64,000 nt of DNA, taken from an uncultured Clostridia bacterium (GTDB taxonomy: Bacteria > Bacillota > Clostridia > TANB77 > CAG-508). A model generated the notes under the pieces. It was not told the origin of the DNA. It searched no databases and saw nothing but the letters and a program-made list of their open reading frames with translations. Location: NCBI GenBank assembly GCA_934167445.1, contig CAKPKJ010000004.1, forward strand, positions 62,001 through 126,000, written 5' to 3'. Made by a program: the position numbers and the translations under genes. Shown in pieces: positions 1 to 12,000 of this stretch (position 1 is the first letter of the stretch; every line of letters begins with the position of its first letter).

Positions 1-22
1 TTGTAAACTAAGGAGGTTTATT

Positions 23-3000
23 ATGAAAAGCAAGCTATTTAGAGTCATGGTTGTATTAATGATACTTGCAACATTAACCCTAACTAATTTTATTTATGTA
101 GGAGTTGGGGCTATTAGTTATGCCGCAAGTGCAAATGATACAAACCATAAAAATGTTGAATTTACAGCAAATTTAAAAGATGAAAAAACTTTAACTTTAG
201 GTGTAAATGTAAAAAATGAGGGATATTTCAATGGAGAAGTTAGTCTAGAAAATAATAACTTTAAAATGAAATCTTCAAGCAGTGAATATGTAAATAAAGT
301 TGAAGAAAATAAAATTACATTAAATCAGATTAATGCTGGAACAAATGTACAAATTGATGTAGAAATAGAACCTATAAAAGATGATAGTTTTATTATAGGA
401 CTATTAACTGCACAAACAAAAGTAAAATTAAGTGGAATTTATAAAGATAGAACAGAAAAAGACATCAATATAAAAGCATCAAGAGATGTTAAATTAGATT
501 ATACCTATCAAAAAGAAGATAACGTAGAATCTAGTATAGATGTAATAACAAATAAAGTTTTAAAAGTAAATGGAGAAGAAAAAAGAGTTGTTCAGCTTTC
601 ACTTAATATGGGATTAAAATCAAATGAATACCCAACACAAGAGATTAGTGCAGAATTAACTGTGCCAGAACTTAATGGAGAAAAACCAACCGTAGTTGCT
701 AAAGCTAATTTAAATACAATGACAACATTTGAATATAATTATGATGGAAAATCTAAAATAAGCTTAAATTTAAAAAATGAGCCAAACTCAGAAAATAAAG
801 TAAAATGGAAAAAACAAGGAACAGAAAACGTTGTTTTAACATTTGTATATAACAAAGATGCAGATGTTAAAAATTCTAAAATTACATTAAAAGAAAATGT
901 GAAATTATATGATAATAACATATTACAAACAGAAAATGCAGTAGTTATAGCAGGAGAAGAGAAAGAAGCTATAATGAAATTATCAAACACTAATATGGAA
1001 AATGTAATATATAAAGGAAAACTAAATGCCAATATAAATCGTAATTTTGCAACTTCAACAACAATAGCTGTTAACTTAGCAAATGTTGGAACAGGGATTG
1101 ATATAAAAGAAAATGCAGTAAAACAAGCAAAAGTTATATATAATAAAACATATGTATCAAAAGAAGCATTTGATAAGGTTTTAGGACAAAATGGTACGAT
1201 GACACTATCAAATCAAAATGGAGAAGTTATAACAACATTAACAAATGCTAGTCAAGTTGACGAAAATGGAAATATTGTTGTATATTACGGGGACAAAGAA
1301 GTAACAGCATTAGAAGTTAAAACTTCTATACCTGTATCAGAAGGAGATTTAACCGTAAAACATATCAAAACAATATTGCCAGAGGCAAATATTAAAGATG
1401 CAGATAAAATATCAACATCAATTGAAACTACATATGGTACAGAAGCTACATTAAAGACAGACAATGAAATAGCATTAGAGAATGCAACTACAGAAGCAAC
1501 AATGCAAGTAAATAAAAATACTTTATCCACAGTTGTTGCAAATAATGTGGAAATAAGGGCTACATTAAAGTCAAATGATGAAAAAAATAATTTATATACA
1601 AACCCAAGTCTACAATTTGAATTACCAGAAGCAGTAGAAAGTGCTGATATAATAAGTGCAGAGCTAATATATGAATCAGAATTGAAAATTAAAAATTACA
1701 ACTTTAGTGGAAAAACAATTACAGTAAACTTAGAAGGAACACAAACTGGATATAAAGAAGATGGAATTGAAGGAGCCATATTAATATTAAATGTTGATCT
1801 AAAATTAAACAGAAAAGCTCCAACACAAGAAAGCAAAATAACAATGACTGTAAATAATAAAGGAGAAACAATAAAACAAGAAACAGGAATGAAAGTTGTT
1901 GCTCCAACCGATATGACTGTTATAAATAACATAAGTAACTTAGGAGTTGAAACTATAGGACAAGAAGAAAGTACAATAGCAACATTACAAAGAGGAAAAA
2001 ATAGTCAAGATTTAGATACTAATATAGAAGTTATAAACAATAATGAAAGTAAAATGCAAAATGTAAAAATTGTTGGTACATTCCCAACAAAAACAAAAAA
2101 TAATAATATTGATACATCAATTTCTAATGGAATCAATGTAAGTGGTGTAGAAGGATTAAAAACATATTACACAGATAATGAAAATGCAACAGATGACCTT
2201 CAAAATCCTGAAAATGGATGGCAAGAGTCAATAGACAACAATGCAAATGTTAAAAAATATTTAATTGAAGTACCAGAAATGGAAACTGGAGCAAGTGTAG
2301 AAGGAACTTATAATACAACAGTTCCAGCTTCATTGGAATATAACCAACAAGCATCACAAGGTTATACTGTAAAATATGAAAATGCTACAACAGGCGCATC
2401 AAATGAAATAAAAGCAACAACAATTAATATGGAAACAGGAATTGGGCCAAAAGTAGAAACAAAAATAACAGCAAGTTCATTAGGAAAAGATTTGGCAGAT
2501 GCAAGTACAGTAAAAAACGGAGAAGTAATAAAATATAAAGTAGAAATTTCAAATGTTGGTAGTGAAGATGTAAAAGATGTTTTAGTTCAAGGATCTGTAC
2601 CAGAAGGAACAGCTTTAGTTGAACCAGAAGCTAACTACGAATATACAGGTTCTTCATACTACAAAGAATTAGACAATAAAACATATGAAACAAAAATAGA
2701 TACTCTAAAAACAGGAGAATCATTAAGCAAAGAATATGAAGTAAGAGTTAAAGCAGACACAGCAGTTGGAACTAAATTACAAGCAACAAGTAGTGTGAAA
2801 TATGGAGATGTAACAAAACAAGCAACATCACCAGTTATCGCGACAGAAACAGGTAAACTTAGAGTTACAGTAAAAAGAGTGACAGATAGAAAAACAGATT
2901 TGTATGAATCAGGTATGGTTCAATATTATGCAATAATAGAAAATATTTCTGATAAACCACAAAATGACGTAAAAGTAAAAACTAATTTACCAGACTCAGT

Positions 3001-4819
3001 ATCTGTAAGTAGACTAACATTAATAGATAATTTACCAAGTGAAGAAGTAAGTGACAATGATATAAATGGAACAACAGAAGATATAGCAACAGAGCAAGTA
3101 GAAGGCGATTTACAAGAAGCAACAGGAGAACTTGCTAAAACAGAACAAGTTGAATATAAAGATGAATTAAACCTAGGAACTATTGAACCAGGAAAAAATA
3201 AAGTGTTAAGTTATGACTTAAATATTAATAAACTAAATAATGCGAACACAGTTGATTTTTCTGTTCAAGTAACTAGTGACAAAATAACATATAATTCTAA
3301 TACAGTATCAGACAATGTTGTAAAAACAGATATAAGTATGGCAATGACAGCAAATCCTACTACTAAATACTTAAAAGCAGGTGATAGCCTAGAATATACA
3401 ATTACTGTTAAAAATAACAGCTCACAAAGAGTAGATGGAATAGAATTAAAAGACGAAATTCCATCAAGCTTAACCGTAAATAAAGTAACAATAGATGGAA
3501 AAGAAGAACCTGCACTAAAAGAAATAAATAAATTAGATATAACATTAAATATTGCAGCAGGTTCTGAAATGACTGTAAAAGTAGAAGCAATTGTAAATTA
3601 TTCAGAATCAAGAACTCAAGCAGAATCTATAACAAATGTAGCATATGCAGAATTATTAGCAAATAAAGTTGCCACAACACAAGAAATTACACACATTATA
3701 GAAGCCACAGAAAATGGAGGAAATGGAAGTAACAATGGCGACAACAAAGTGGATGATAATGATGTTGCTAAAGGTACAGCAGTAATTTCAGGTATGGCTT
3801 GGGTCGACGAAAATGGAAATGGACAAAAAGATGATAATGAAAAAACTTTAAGTGGAATAAAAGTAAGACTATATAATACAGAAACAGGAAATCTAGTAAA
3901 AGATTCAAATGGAAATACATTAGAAGTAACAACAAATGATAATGGTATATATACATTAAGTAATCTTGGAAACGGAAAATATATAGCAATATTTGATTAC
4001 AATAATTCAGAATATGGATTATCAAAATATAAAGTATCAGGAGTAGCTAGTGATAAAAGCTCAAGTGCATTAGTAAAAAAATTAACAATAGACGGAAATG
4101 AACAAGAAGTTGCTTCAACAGACATATTAGAAATAAATAACCAAAATATTTCTGATATAAATATAGGATTAATACAATTAAAAGATTTTTCATTCAAACT
4201 AGATAAATTTGTAAATAAAGTAGTTATCCAAGATAGCAAAGGAAGTACATTAAAAGAATATGGTGACGAAACATTAGCAAGAGCAGAAATAGACGGTAAA
4301 AAAGTAAATGGAACAACAGTATTAATTGAATATAAAATAAGAGTAACCAACATTGGAGAAGTTGATGGATATGTTAGAAAAATAGCAGATTATGCACCAA
4401 CAGATTTGAAATTCAATTCTGAATTAAATAAAGATTGGTACCAAGCATCTGATGGAATATATTCAACAAGTTTATCAAATACAAAATTAGCAGCAGGACA
4501 AAGTGCAGAATTAACATTAACATTAACAAAAGCAATGACAGAAAATAATTTAGGATTAATAAACAACTCAGCAGAAATCTCAGAAGAATATAACGAATTA
4601 GGAATGACAGATAAAAACTCAACACCAGGAAACAAAGTAAAAGGTGAAAAAGATTATGGATCAGCAGATTTAATCTTAGGTGTAAAAACTGGTGGAGAAG
4701 TATATGTAGGAATTACAATTGCAATAATTGCAATATTAGGAGTAGCAGTATTTGTAATTTATAGAATAAAAAAAGACAAAAAAGAAATCGGACATATAAA
4801 AGACGATATAGAAATATAA
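23..4819 (+). CDS. Giant DUF11/SdrD_B-repeat surface protein, membrane anchored
   Basis: A 1598-residue secreted protein. The start ATG follows a clear AAGGAGG site by 6 bases. Residues 1-37 form a signal peptide. A long beta-rich N-terminal half without recognisable family is followed by DUF11-type (CARDB-like) repeats at roughly 813-930, 950-1080 and 1105-1215, recognised by the 'xxYxIxVxNxG/S...V.DxxPxxL' pattern. An SdrD_B/Cna_B-like module near 1255-1385 carries an EF-hand-like DENGNGQKDDNE loop. Another DUF11-like unit lies at about 1395-1530, then one transmembrane helix at 1558-1580 and a Lys-rich cytoplasmic tail. No LPxTG motif is visible, so it is probably held by the helix and not by sortase. 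It lies 21 bases upstream of the next adhesin and is likely co-transcribed. A paralogue follows at 9080. The role is probably in the cell-surface stalk or adhesion; ligand unknown. Confidence 0.85.
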   Translation: MKSKLFRVMVVLMILATLTLTNFIYVGVGAISYAASANDTNHKNVEFTANLKDEKTLTLGVNVKNEGYFNGEVSLENNNFKMKSSSSEYVNKVEENKITLNQINAGTNVQIDVEIEPIKDDSFIIGLLTAQTKVKLSGIYKDRTEKDINIKASRDVKLDYTYQKEDNVESSIDVITNKVLKVNGEEKRVVQLSLNMGLKSNEYPTQEISAELTVPELNGEKPTVVAKANLNTMTTFEYNYDGKSKISLNLKNEPNSENKVKWKKQGTENVVLTFVYNKDADVKNSKITLKENVKLYDNNILQTENAVVIAGEEKEAIMKLSNTNMENVIYKGKLNANINRNFATSTTIAVNLANVGTGIDIKENAVKQAKVIYNKTYVSKEAFDKVLGQNGTMTLSNQNGEVITTLTNASQVDENGNIVVYYGDKEVTALEVKTSIPVSEGDLTVKHIKTILPEANIKDADKISTSIETTYGTEATLKTDNEIALENATTEATMQVNKNTLSTVVANNVEIRATLKSNDEKNNLYTNPSLQFELPEAVESADIISAELIYESELKIKNYNFSGKTITVNLEGTQTGYKEDGIEGAILILNVDLKLNRKAPTQESKITMTVNNKGETIKQETGMKVVAPTDMTVINNISNLGVETIGQEESTIATLQRGKNSQDLDTNIEVINNNESKMQNVKIVGTFPTKTKNNNIDTSISNGINVSGVEGLKTYYTDNENATDDLQNPENGWQESIDNNANVKKYLIEVPEMETGASVEGTYNTTVPASLEYNQQASQGYTVKYENATTGASNEIKATTINMETGIGPKVETKITASSLGKDLADASTVKNGEVIKYKVEISNVGSEDVKDVLVQGSVPEGTALVEPEANYEYTGSSYYKELDNKTYETKIDTLKTGESLSKEYEVRVKADTAVGTKLQATSSVKYGDVTKQATSPVIATETGKLRVTVKRVTDRKTDLYESGMVQYYAIIENISDKPQNDVKVKTNLPDSVSVSRLTLIDNLPSEEVSDNDINGTTEDIATEQVEGDLQEATGELAKTEQVEYKDELNLGTIEPGKNKVLSYDLNINKLNNANTVDFSVQVTSDKITYNSNTVSDNVVKTDISMAMTANPTTKYLKAGDSLEYTITVKNNSSQRVDGIELKDEIPSSLTVNKVTIDGKEEPALKEINKLDITLNIAAGSEMTVKVEAIVNYSESRTQAESITNVAYAELLANKVATTQEITHIIEATENGGNGSNNGDNKVDDNDVAKGTAVISGMAWVDENGNGQKDDNEKTLSGIKVRLYNTETGNLVKDSNGNTLEVTTNDNGIYTLSNLGNGKYIAIFDYNNSEYGLSKYKVSGVASDKSSSALVKKLTIDGNEQEVASTDILEINNQNISDINIGLIQLKDFSFKLDKFVNKVVIQDSKGSTLKEYGDETLARAEIDGKKVNGTTVLIEYKIRVTNIGEVDGYVRKIADYAPTDLKFNSELNKDWYQASDGIYSTSLSNTKLAAGQSAELTLTLTKAMTENNLGLINNSAEISEEYNELGMTDKNSTPGNKVKGEKDYGSADLILGVKTGGEVYVGITIAIIAILGVAVFVIYRIKKDKKEIGHIKDDIEI

Positions 4820-4840
4820 AAAGGAAGGAGGGAAAGTAGA

Positions 4841-7800
4841 ATGAACAAATTGAAAAAAATTGTAATAATACTAATAGTTACTTTAATAGCAATACTTGGA
4901 ATATCAACAACATCAAAGGCGTACTATGTAGGACAAAATTTAACATTAACATTAAATGAATATTTAAAAAATGGAAACATATTTTGTTTAGAACATGGGC
5001 AAGCACTTAGTTGGAACAAAATGTACTATAGAATTGCTTCACAAGTAAAAATTGAAGGAACAAAATCAACAGACTATACAGGAAAATCAATAGATAATTG
5101 GGCAAATGCCAAATTTGCATATATATTATCACAAAACAATGGGACAAGTAAAAATGTAGGACCAGTTGCAAACGCAGTTTGGAACTATGCATATACATGG
5201 ATGTCAAATGTTGGACAATATCATGCAGGACTATATAATGGATTTGCTTCAAGTGCTAGAGGAAATGCAACATGGTTGGATCAAGCTTCAACAAATTATG
5301 CTAACAATGTTACTGCTTCAAGTGGACAAATCCAAGATAATACAAAAAAAGATAATATAAAAGTTGTAGCATATAACAAAGATGGAAAAGCATATATGAG
5401 AGTAGGACCATTTAATTGGACATTCGGTGGAAATGTTACAGAAGTAAATGTATATGACCAAAATGGACAATCAATAGGTGAAAAATTATATAGCAGTTAT
5501 TATGGTAATGAAGAAAGATTTTATGGTGTAGGAGATATAAAATCAGGTAGTGATTTTTATATTTCAGTACCATTAGATGAAAATACAACAAAAATAACGA
5601 AAATAACAGGAAACTTACGAAGAGAAGTTAAAGCCGTAAATATTTGGTTCTTAGAATCATCTTATGCAACATATCAAAACTTAATTTTAAGAGAACCTTA
5701 TACAGCTACAGAAAACATAGAATTTTCATTTGATGAAAACATTTCAACATTAGGTGGATTAAAAGTTATAAAAGTAAACAAAGACAATACAATAGTAAAA
5801 CTAAAAGATGTAGGATTTATTATTAAAAATAAACAATTAGACAAATATGTAAAACAAGAAAATGGAAAAATAACATTTGTATCAGACAAAAACCAAGCAA
5901 CAGAATTTTTAACAAACCAAGATGGTGAATTTACAGTAGAAAATCTAATTGTTGGAACATATGTAGCATATGAAACTAAAAATCCAAATTATGGTTATGA
6001 ATTCTTAACAGAAGGACAAGAAAAAAATATCGTGATAGATAAAACATCAGAATTACAAATAGCCAACAAACAAAGATGGGTAAAACTTTCTGGATATGTA
6101 TGGGTAGATAAAATTTTTGGAAAACAATCATTAAGAAATGATTTATTCAAAGATAATGATTATGATTCAAATGATATGCTATTAGATGGAATTGCAGTAA
6201 GAGTTATGGATAAAACAACAGGACAAGTGGCTAAGGATAAAAATGGAAATGAATTAAGAGCTACAACAGCTAATGGAGGAGCATATCTATTTATAGATGT
6301 AGAAATAGACAAACTAAATGATTACTATATCGAATTTGAATATGATGGTTTAACATATACAAATGTTGTTCCACATATAGATAGAGACAATGGTTCAAAA
6401 GCTGCTGAAAGTTCAGCAAACAGAGATGCATTTAACAAAAACTTTAGTAGTGTAGAAGGAAAAACAGAAGATACAGGATTTACACGTGACAGTAATGGAA
6501 ATGAAAAACATCAATTATCATATTCATTAAATCAAAATGAACATTCTTCAACACTAATAAACAACGGACAATATCCAATTACAGCACAAACATCTGAAAC
6601 AGGATATTACATTAGAGATCACTTTACATATGGCCAAGAAGAAATAAAATATATCAACTTAGGATTATATGAAAGAGAACAACCAGATATGGCATCATTA
6701 AAAGATATTCAAAATGTTAGAGTAGCAGTTAATGGATATCAACACGTATACAATTATGCACAAAGATTTGTTAACCAAGGTGAATATGGAGACGGATTTA
6801 ATGTAGGTGTTAAATTTGGAAACAAATATGGTTCAATGTCATATTCAAGAGCTGTATATAAAGCAGATTATGAATATACAAATGAACAAGATGCAAGCAA
6901 AGAATTAAAAGTTTATATTACATATAAACTACAAATGAGAAATGAATCATCTAATTTAGTAACACAAATAAATAGTTTAGTAGACTACTATGATAGCAGA
7001 TATAAAATAACAAAAGTAGGTACAGGATTAGATGATAATGGTGGAGTAACTGGAGAAGTTAGCCATACAGAATCTGATTATAATGCAGATTATAAAAAGA
7101 CAACAATTAATGCAAATGCAAAAATAGATGCACAAAAAACATCAGATATATATGTAGAATTTGAATTAAATAGAGATGCAGTAATAAATATCTTAAGTGA
7201 TAAAGAAAACTTAGACAATGTTGCAGAAATTAATTCATATTCAATATTTGATACAAATGGAAATGTATATGCAGGTATAGATAAAGATTCTAACCCAGGA
7301 AATGCAGTACCAGGAGAAGTAACATCATATCAAGATGATACAGACTCAGCTCCAGCATTAAAACTAGAAGTTGCAGATGCAAGAGAAATGTCTGGTAAAG
7401 TATTCTTAGATTCAACATCAGGAGAATTAATGACAGGAAAAGTAAGACAAGGAAATGGACAATATGATGATGGAGAAAAAGGAATACCAGGAGTTGCTAT
7501 AACATTAACAGAAAATACAGGAAGCGGAAAAGTATATACAGCAACAACAGATGAAAATGGAGATTTCTATATTAACAACTATATACCAGGTGATTACACA
7601 TTAACATACACATGGGGAGATAAAACATATACAGTACAAAACTATAAAGGCACAGTATATGATGCATCAAGAGACCAAAGTAATAAACAATGGTATAAAG
7701 AAAATGTTGATAAGAGATTAACAGATGCCTTAGATGATTATGAATTAAGACAAAGTATAGACAATGAAATTAAGAGCATAGGACACGATACAAAGACTAC

Positions 7801-8755
7801 AATAGACAAAATGAACTCAACAACACCAACAATGGGAATAGGTGTAGAATATGACTCAACATATACAGCATCATCAGGAGATAGATATGTGTATAAAGTA
7901 AGTAATGTAGACTTTGGTATCGTAGAAAGAGCAAGACAACAATTAGGACTAAGTAAACGAGTTAAATCATTGAAAATAACACTTGCAAATGGTCAAGTAG
8001 TAACAGATATAACAATTGGTGAAAATGGCAAAATAGAAGGACAAAAAGACCACTTAGTATATATGAAACCATCTGCAACAACAGACCCAAAAAACGGATT
8101 TGTTAGAGTAGAATTAGACAATGAATTAATTCAAGGTTCAACATTAGAAGTAAGTTATGAAATAAAAGCAACAAACGAAAGTGAAGTTGATTACTTATCA
8201 GAAAACTTCTATAAATATGGAACAGTTGAAGGACCAGTTGTTACAATAACACCATCTGCGGTAATAGATTACTTAGACAAAAATTGGGCATTTGACCAAG
8301 ATAAGAATACAGCTTGGAGTATAAAAACATTAGATGAAGCCAAAGGCTTAGTTGCAGAAACAGTATATAATAATCCTGAATCAACAATTAACAATAAAAC
8401 AATATTATATACAACAAGTATGCAAGATAAAAAATTAGAACCAACACAAACAGCTAGTGTAGACTTAAATGTATCTAAAATATTATCAAACTCAGAAGAT
8501 ATATCATTAGATAACGAAACAGAAGTAACACATATAGACAAAACAGGAGGTTCTAAAACAACATCAGTACCAGGAAATTATGTACCAGGAACTGGTAAAA
8601 CAGAAGCAGATGATAACACAGCAGAAACAGTAATAGTAACACCATCAACAGGTGGAAACAAAAACTTCTTAATACCTACAGCAATAGGAACAATTGCATT
8701 ATTAGTATTAGGAGGAGGAGTATTCTTAATAAAAAGAAAAGCACTTAAAAAATAA
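4841..8755 (+). CDS. Thioester-domain-like adhesin with SdrD_B/Cna repeats and TPSTG anchor
   Basis: A 1304-residue surface adhesin with its own ribosome site (GGAAGGAGGG). The signal peptide ends near SKA-YY (about residue 27). The N-terminal domain resembles thioester/TQXA domains: Cys49 in IFCLEHG lies at the expected place. However, the position where families carry TQxAxW reads VANAVW (109-114), so the thioester Gln seems absent. SpaA/Cna-like modules occur around 300-410, and an SdrD_B module opens at about 417 with SGYVWVD. Large unassigned beta domains follow, then another Cna_B-like module near 850-930. The C-terminus has TPSTGG, a hydrophobic helix and a KRKALKK tail, a plausible non-canonical sortase signal, though no sortase gene is in view. 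Paralogue of the protein at 13248. Domain calls come from motif reading only. Confidence 0.82.
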   Translation: MNKLKKIVIILIVTLIAILGISTTSKAYYVGQNLTLTLNEYLKNGNIFCLEHGQALSWNKMYYRIASQVKIEGTKSTDYTGKSIDNWANAKFAYILSQNNGTSKNVGPVANAVWNYAYTWMSNVGQYHAGLYNGFASSARGNATWLDQASTNYANNVTASSGQIQDNTKKDNIKVVAYNKDGKAYMRVGPFNWTFGGNVTEVNVYDQNGQSIGEKLYSSYYGNEERFYGVGDIKSGSDFYISVPLDENTTKITKITGNLRREVKAVNIWFLESSYATYQNLILREPYTATENIEFSFDENISTLGGLKVIKVNKDNTIVKLKDVGFIIKNKQLDKYVKQENGKITFVSDKNQATEFLTNQDGEFTVENLIVGTYVAYETKNPNYGYEFLTEGQEKNIVIDKTSELQIANKQRWVKLSGYVWVDKIFGKQSLRNDLFKDNDYDSNDMLLDGIAVRVMDKTTGQVAKDKNGNELRATTANGGAYLFIDVEIDKLNDYYIEFEYDGLTYTNVVPHIDRDNGSKAAESSANRDAFNKNFSSVEGKTEDTGFTRDSNGNEKHQLSYSLNQNEHSSTLINNGQYPITAQTSETGYYIRDHFTYGQEEIKYINLGLYEREQPDMASLKDIQNVRVAVNGYQHVYNYAQRFVNQGEYGDGFNVGVKFGNKYGSMSYSRAVYKADYEYTNEQDASKELKVYITYKLQMRNESSNLVTQINSLVDYYDSRYKITKVGTGLDDNGGVTGEVSHTESDYNADYKKTTINANAKIDAQKTSDIYVEFELNRDAVINILSDKENLDNVAEINSYSIFDTNGNVYAGIDKDSNPGNAVPGEVTSYQDDTDSAPALKLEVADAREMSGKVFLDSTSGELMTGKVRQGNGQYDDGEKGIPGVAITLTENTGSGKVYTATTDENGDFYINNYIPGDYTLTYTWGDKTYTVQNYKGTVYDASRDQSNKQWYKENVDKRLTDALDDYELRQSIDNEIKSIGHDTKTTIDKMNSTTPTMGIGVEYDSTYTASSGDRYVYKVSNVDFGIVERARQQLGLSKRVKSLKITLANGQVVTDITIGENGKIEGQKDHLVYMKPSATTDPKNGFVRVELDNELIQGSTLEVSYEIKATNESEVDYLSENFYKYGTVEGPVVTITPSAVIDYLDKNWAFDQDKNTAWSIKTLDEAKGLVAETVYNNPESTINNKTILYTTSMQDKKLEPTQTASVDLNVSKILSNSEDISLDNETEVTHIDKTGGSKTTSVPGNYVPGTGKTEADDNTAETVIVTPSTGGNKNFLIPTAIGTIALLVLGGGVFLIKRKALKK

Positions 8756-8903
8756 TTACTTTAATAAAGAAAAGTACAAAACGATAAAAGCCTAGGCAAC
8801 AACATAATACAGAGAAAATTGAAAAGTAATTATATAAATCGTAATAAAAATGTAATTAAAACTTAAAAAACAACTAAATAAAAAGCTCCAAGTGAGCTTC
8901 CCT

Positions 8904-8943
8904 AAAGGCGAATGCTACGAAATTTGTAACATTTGCCTTTTTT
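8904..8943 (+). terminator. Rho-independent terminator after first adhesin pair
   Basis: AAAGGCGAATG at 8904-8914 pairs with CATTTGCCTTT at 8930-8940 (one G-T wobble) and runs into six T residues. A second small hairpin (AAGCTC/GAGCTT) precedes it at 8883-8899. The rest of the 324-base gap up to the next gene shows no gene; a weak ribosome site GAAAGGTGAG precedes position 9080. Confidence 0.75.
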
Positions 8944-9079
8944 GGGATTTATTGATATTGCCTTTTTTACTAAAAAATTTTATTATAAATATAAGTATAT
9001 TAGGCAAATTAGGGAGAATTTGTTGAAAAAAGTTTATAACTTTTCAATCAAATTTATTCCTTGAGAAAGGTGAGATTAT

Positions 9080-12000
9080 ATGAAAGGCAAATTATCAAGA
9101 AAAATTATAACAATGTTATTTATTGTTATGCTAGTATTATGCACAAGTGCAGTATTAGTAAAACAAGTTATAGGTGCAGATAATGAACAAATATCAATAG
9201 AAAGTAATTTAGAAAAATATATAAATTACAATTTAAGTGATACTAAAAAAGGAACATTAGTACAATATAACTTAAAAGAAGAAATTAAATATCAAGAAAA
9301 TCATACTCCAGTAAAGAGTACAGAAACAACTGTTAATTTAAAACAAATTGATGGTTTATTTGCCGATGATGTAAAAGTCCTAAATAATAATGCCTTAGCA
9401 GATTATACATATGATAATAATTCTGGAATAATAACAATTAGAGGAAATAGCGAAATAGAACAATATACAATAATATGTAATTACAATACATATTCAGAAG
9501 AAAAAACAGAAAGAGACTTATCACTAGAGGCATCAGAAAAAGTAATCCTAACAGAAGATGATAGAGAAGTAACAAGTACACAAAACTTTGAAAATAAAGT
9601 TACAGAAAATGTAGGAACACTAATTTCTGTGAATTCAAATACAGAAGATATTTTTAACGGAAAAATAAAATCAAATATAGTAAATGGAACACAATATGGA
9701 ACTACATATAAAGAAAATGAGCAAATAATGGTAAGTAAAAAAGACGCACAAGATAAAATACAATATGTAGAAACAAACAAAGATGAAGATAAGATAAAAT
9801 TTAATTCTACAACAATATATAAAAAAGATGTAATTAATATACTGGGAGAAGACGGAACAGTAGAAATATTAGATAAAGATGATAATATATTAGCAACAAT
9901 TAATAAAGATACACAATATGATGACCAAGAAAAATTTACATATACATATGAAAACGAAATAAATTCTATAAAAATAAAAACAAGTAACATTATTCAAGAA
10001 GGAACAATAAATATAGAAAATACAAAAGAAATAAAAGCAGAAATGCAAGATATAAACAAAAAATCATTTGATACATTATTAGAAATAGCTGGAATTAATG
10101 TAGAAAAAGAAACTGTAATAGATGATGTAACAAAAGAACAAAAAGAGCAAGATATAGAAAAAGTAGCTTTTGGAATAAAAGGAAATAAAACAGATGAAAT
10201 AAAAGATGCAACAACTAATATAGATTTAGAAATGAGCCAAACTACATGGACAAATGAAAAACAAAATGATTTAATTTTTAGTGTTAAATTAGATGGAAGT
10301 AATGCGAAATATAATATGTTAAATAATCCACAAGTAACTATAGAGTTACCAGATGAAGTGGAAAAAGTAATTTTGGGCAATTGTAAATTACTTCTTTCAG
10401 ATAATTTAACACTAGAAGATACTTCGGTAAAAACAAATGACAATGGAAAAAAATGCATTGTAGCTACTTTATCAGGAGCTCAAACAGAATATACAGGTGG
10501 AGACTCAACAATAGTTCCAACAATTAATATAGAAGCAACTATAATATTAAAAAAAGATATAGAAGTTAATGAAGGTATCTTAAAATTATCATATACAAAC
10601 CAATGCAATATAGGAGGAGCTATAGACCAAGGAATTATTCAAAAAAATATAAAAATAGAAAATTATCAAGATGAAACAAATGAAGATGATAGTAACCTAG
10701 AAGGAAAATTAGAAAAAATTTACACAAATGCTTTAAAAACTGAAGCAGCAGAACAAAATTCAGAAGAAACTTCAAGAATTGACGGATTAAATTTAGAAGT
10801 TACACCAGTAAAAGGTGATAAAGAGATTAAAAGTGGTGATCCGATATATGAAGGAGAATATATAAAATACAACTTTAAAGTGACTAATACAAGTAGTCAA
10901 GAAATAAAAGATGTAAAACTTGTAGGAAATATACCAGAAGGAACAGTATATGGAGAACTATCAGCTAGACCAGTAGCAGTAGGAGAAAATAAAGCTTGTT
11001 ATGAATATAACTTTGATGAAAGCTTACAACAAAAAGAAATAAATGTTGGAATAATGAAAGCTGGAGATGTATATCAAGGATATTATGAAGTAAAAGTTAA
11101 AGACTTACAAGATACTGAAGAAAAAGCAATACAAAGTAACTTCCAAATAAAAGTTGGAGATATGGAAGGAGCAAAATATACTCAAGAAAACACGATAAAA
11201 AAAGCTGAAACAAAAATCTTTTTACAATCATTTGCCGAAAATATAAGAGATGGATGGTATTATCAATTAGTTGTCGACAATCCAAGTGGAAAAGAGACCA
11301 ATATAGAATTAAAAGTACCACAAGGATATGTACTTGATTATATTTGTGGACCTTTAGATAATTCATCAGGACTAAAATGGGAAGAGGACAAATATGAAGT
11401 TAAAGATAATGTAGTATCAACAAAAGTTACTGACAGTGGAACTTATATATTTGGAGGAAACCTAAAAAGAGAAAATTTACCACAAGAAGGTAAAAATGGA
11501 CAAACAGAGGTAATAGCAACTGCAACAGCTAAAACAGAAACAGCAGAATACAAATCAAATGAAAACAGAACAAACTACACATATGAAGATGTAGCAATAT
11601 CTATGACATCTGAAACAGAAGGAGAAGAAGTATTATATAATAGTGAAATAACATATAATATCAATATAAGAAATATTGGAAAAACAACAACAGATGATTC
11701 AACATATGATGCAGTTGAAGTTAATTTAGAGGACTACCTACCAGAAGAATTATTAAACAAAAAGATTCACTACGAAAATTACAAAAGAATAGATACAAAT
11801 GGAAATACAACATTTGAAAAAGAAGAAAAAGAAGAAAATTTAGCAAATGTTACCGATGAAAATGGAGTAAAAATAGCTGATGTTAATTTACTTTTGACTA
11901 TTCCTTATGGAAAAAGTGTAACAGTAAAAATCACAGGAACAACTGATTATGTAACAGAAAAAACAGAAATACAAAATAGTGCAACAGTTTCAGGAACCTA

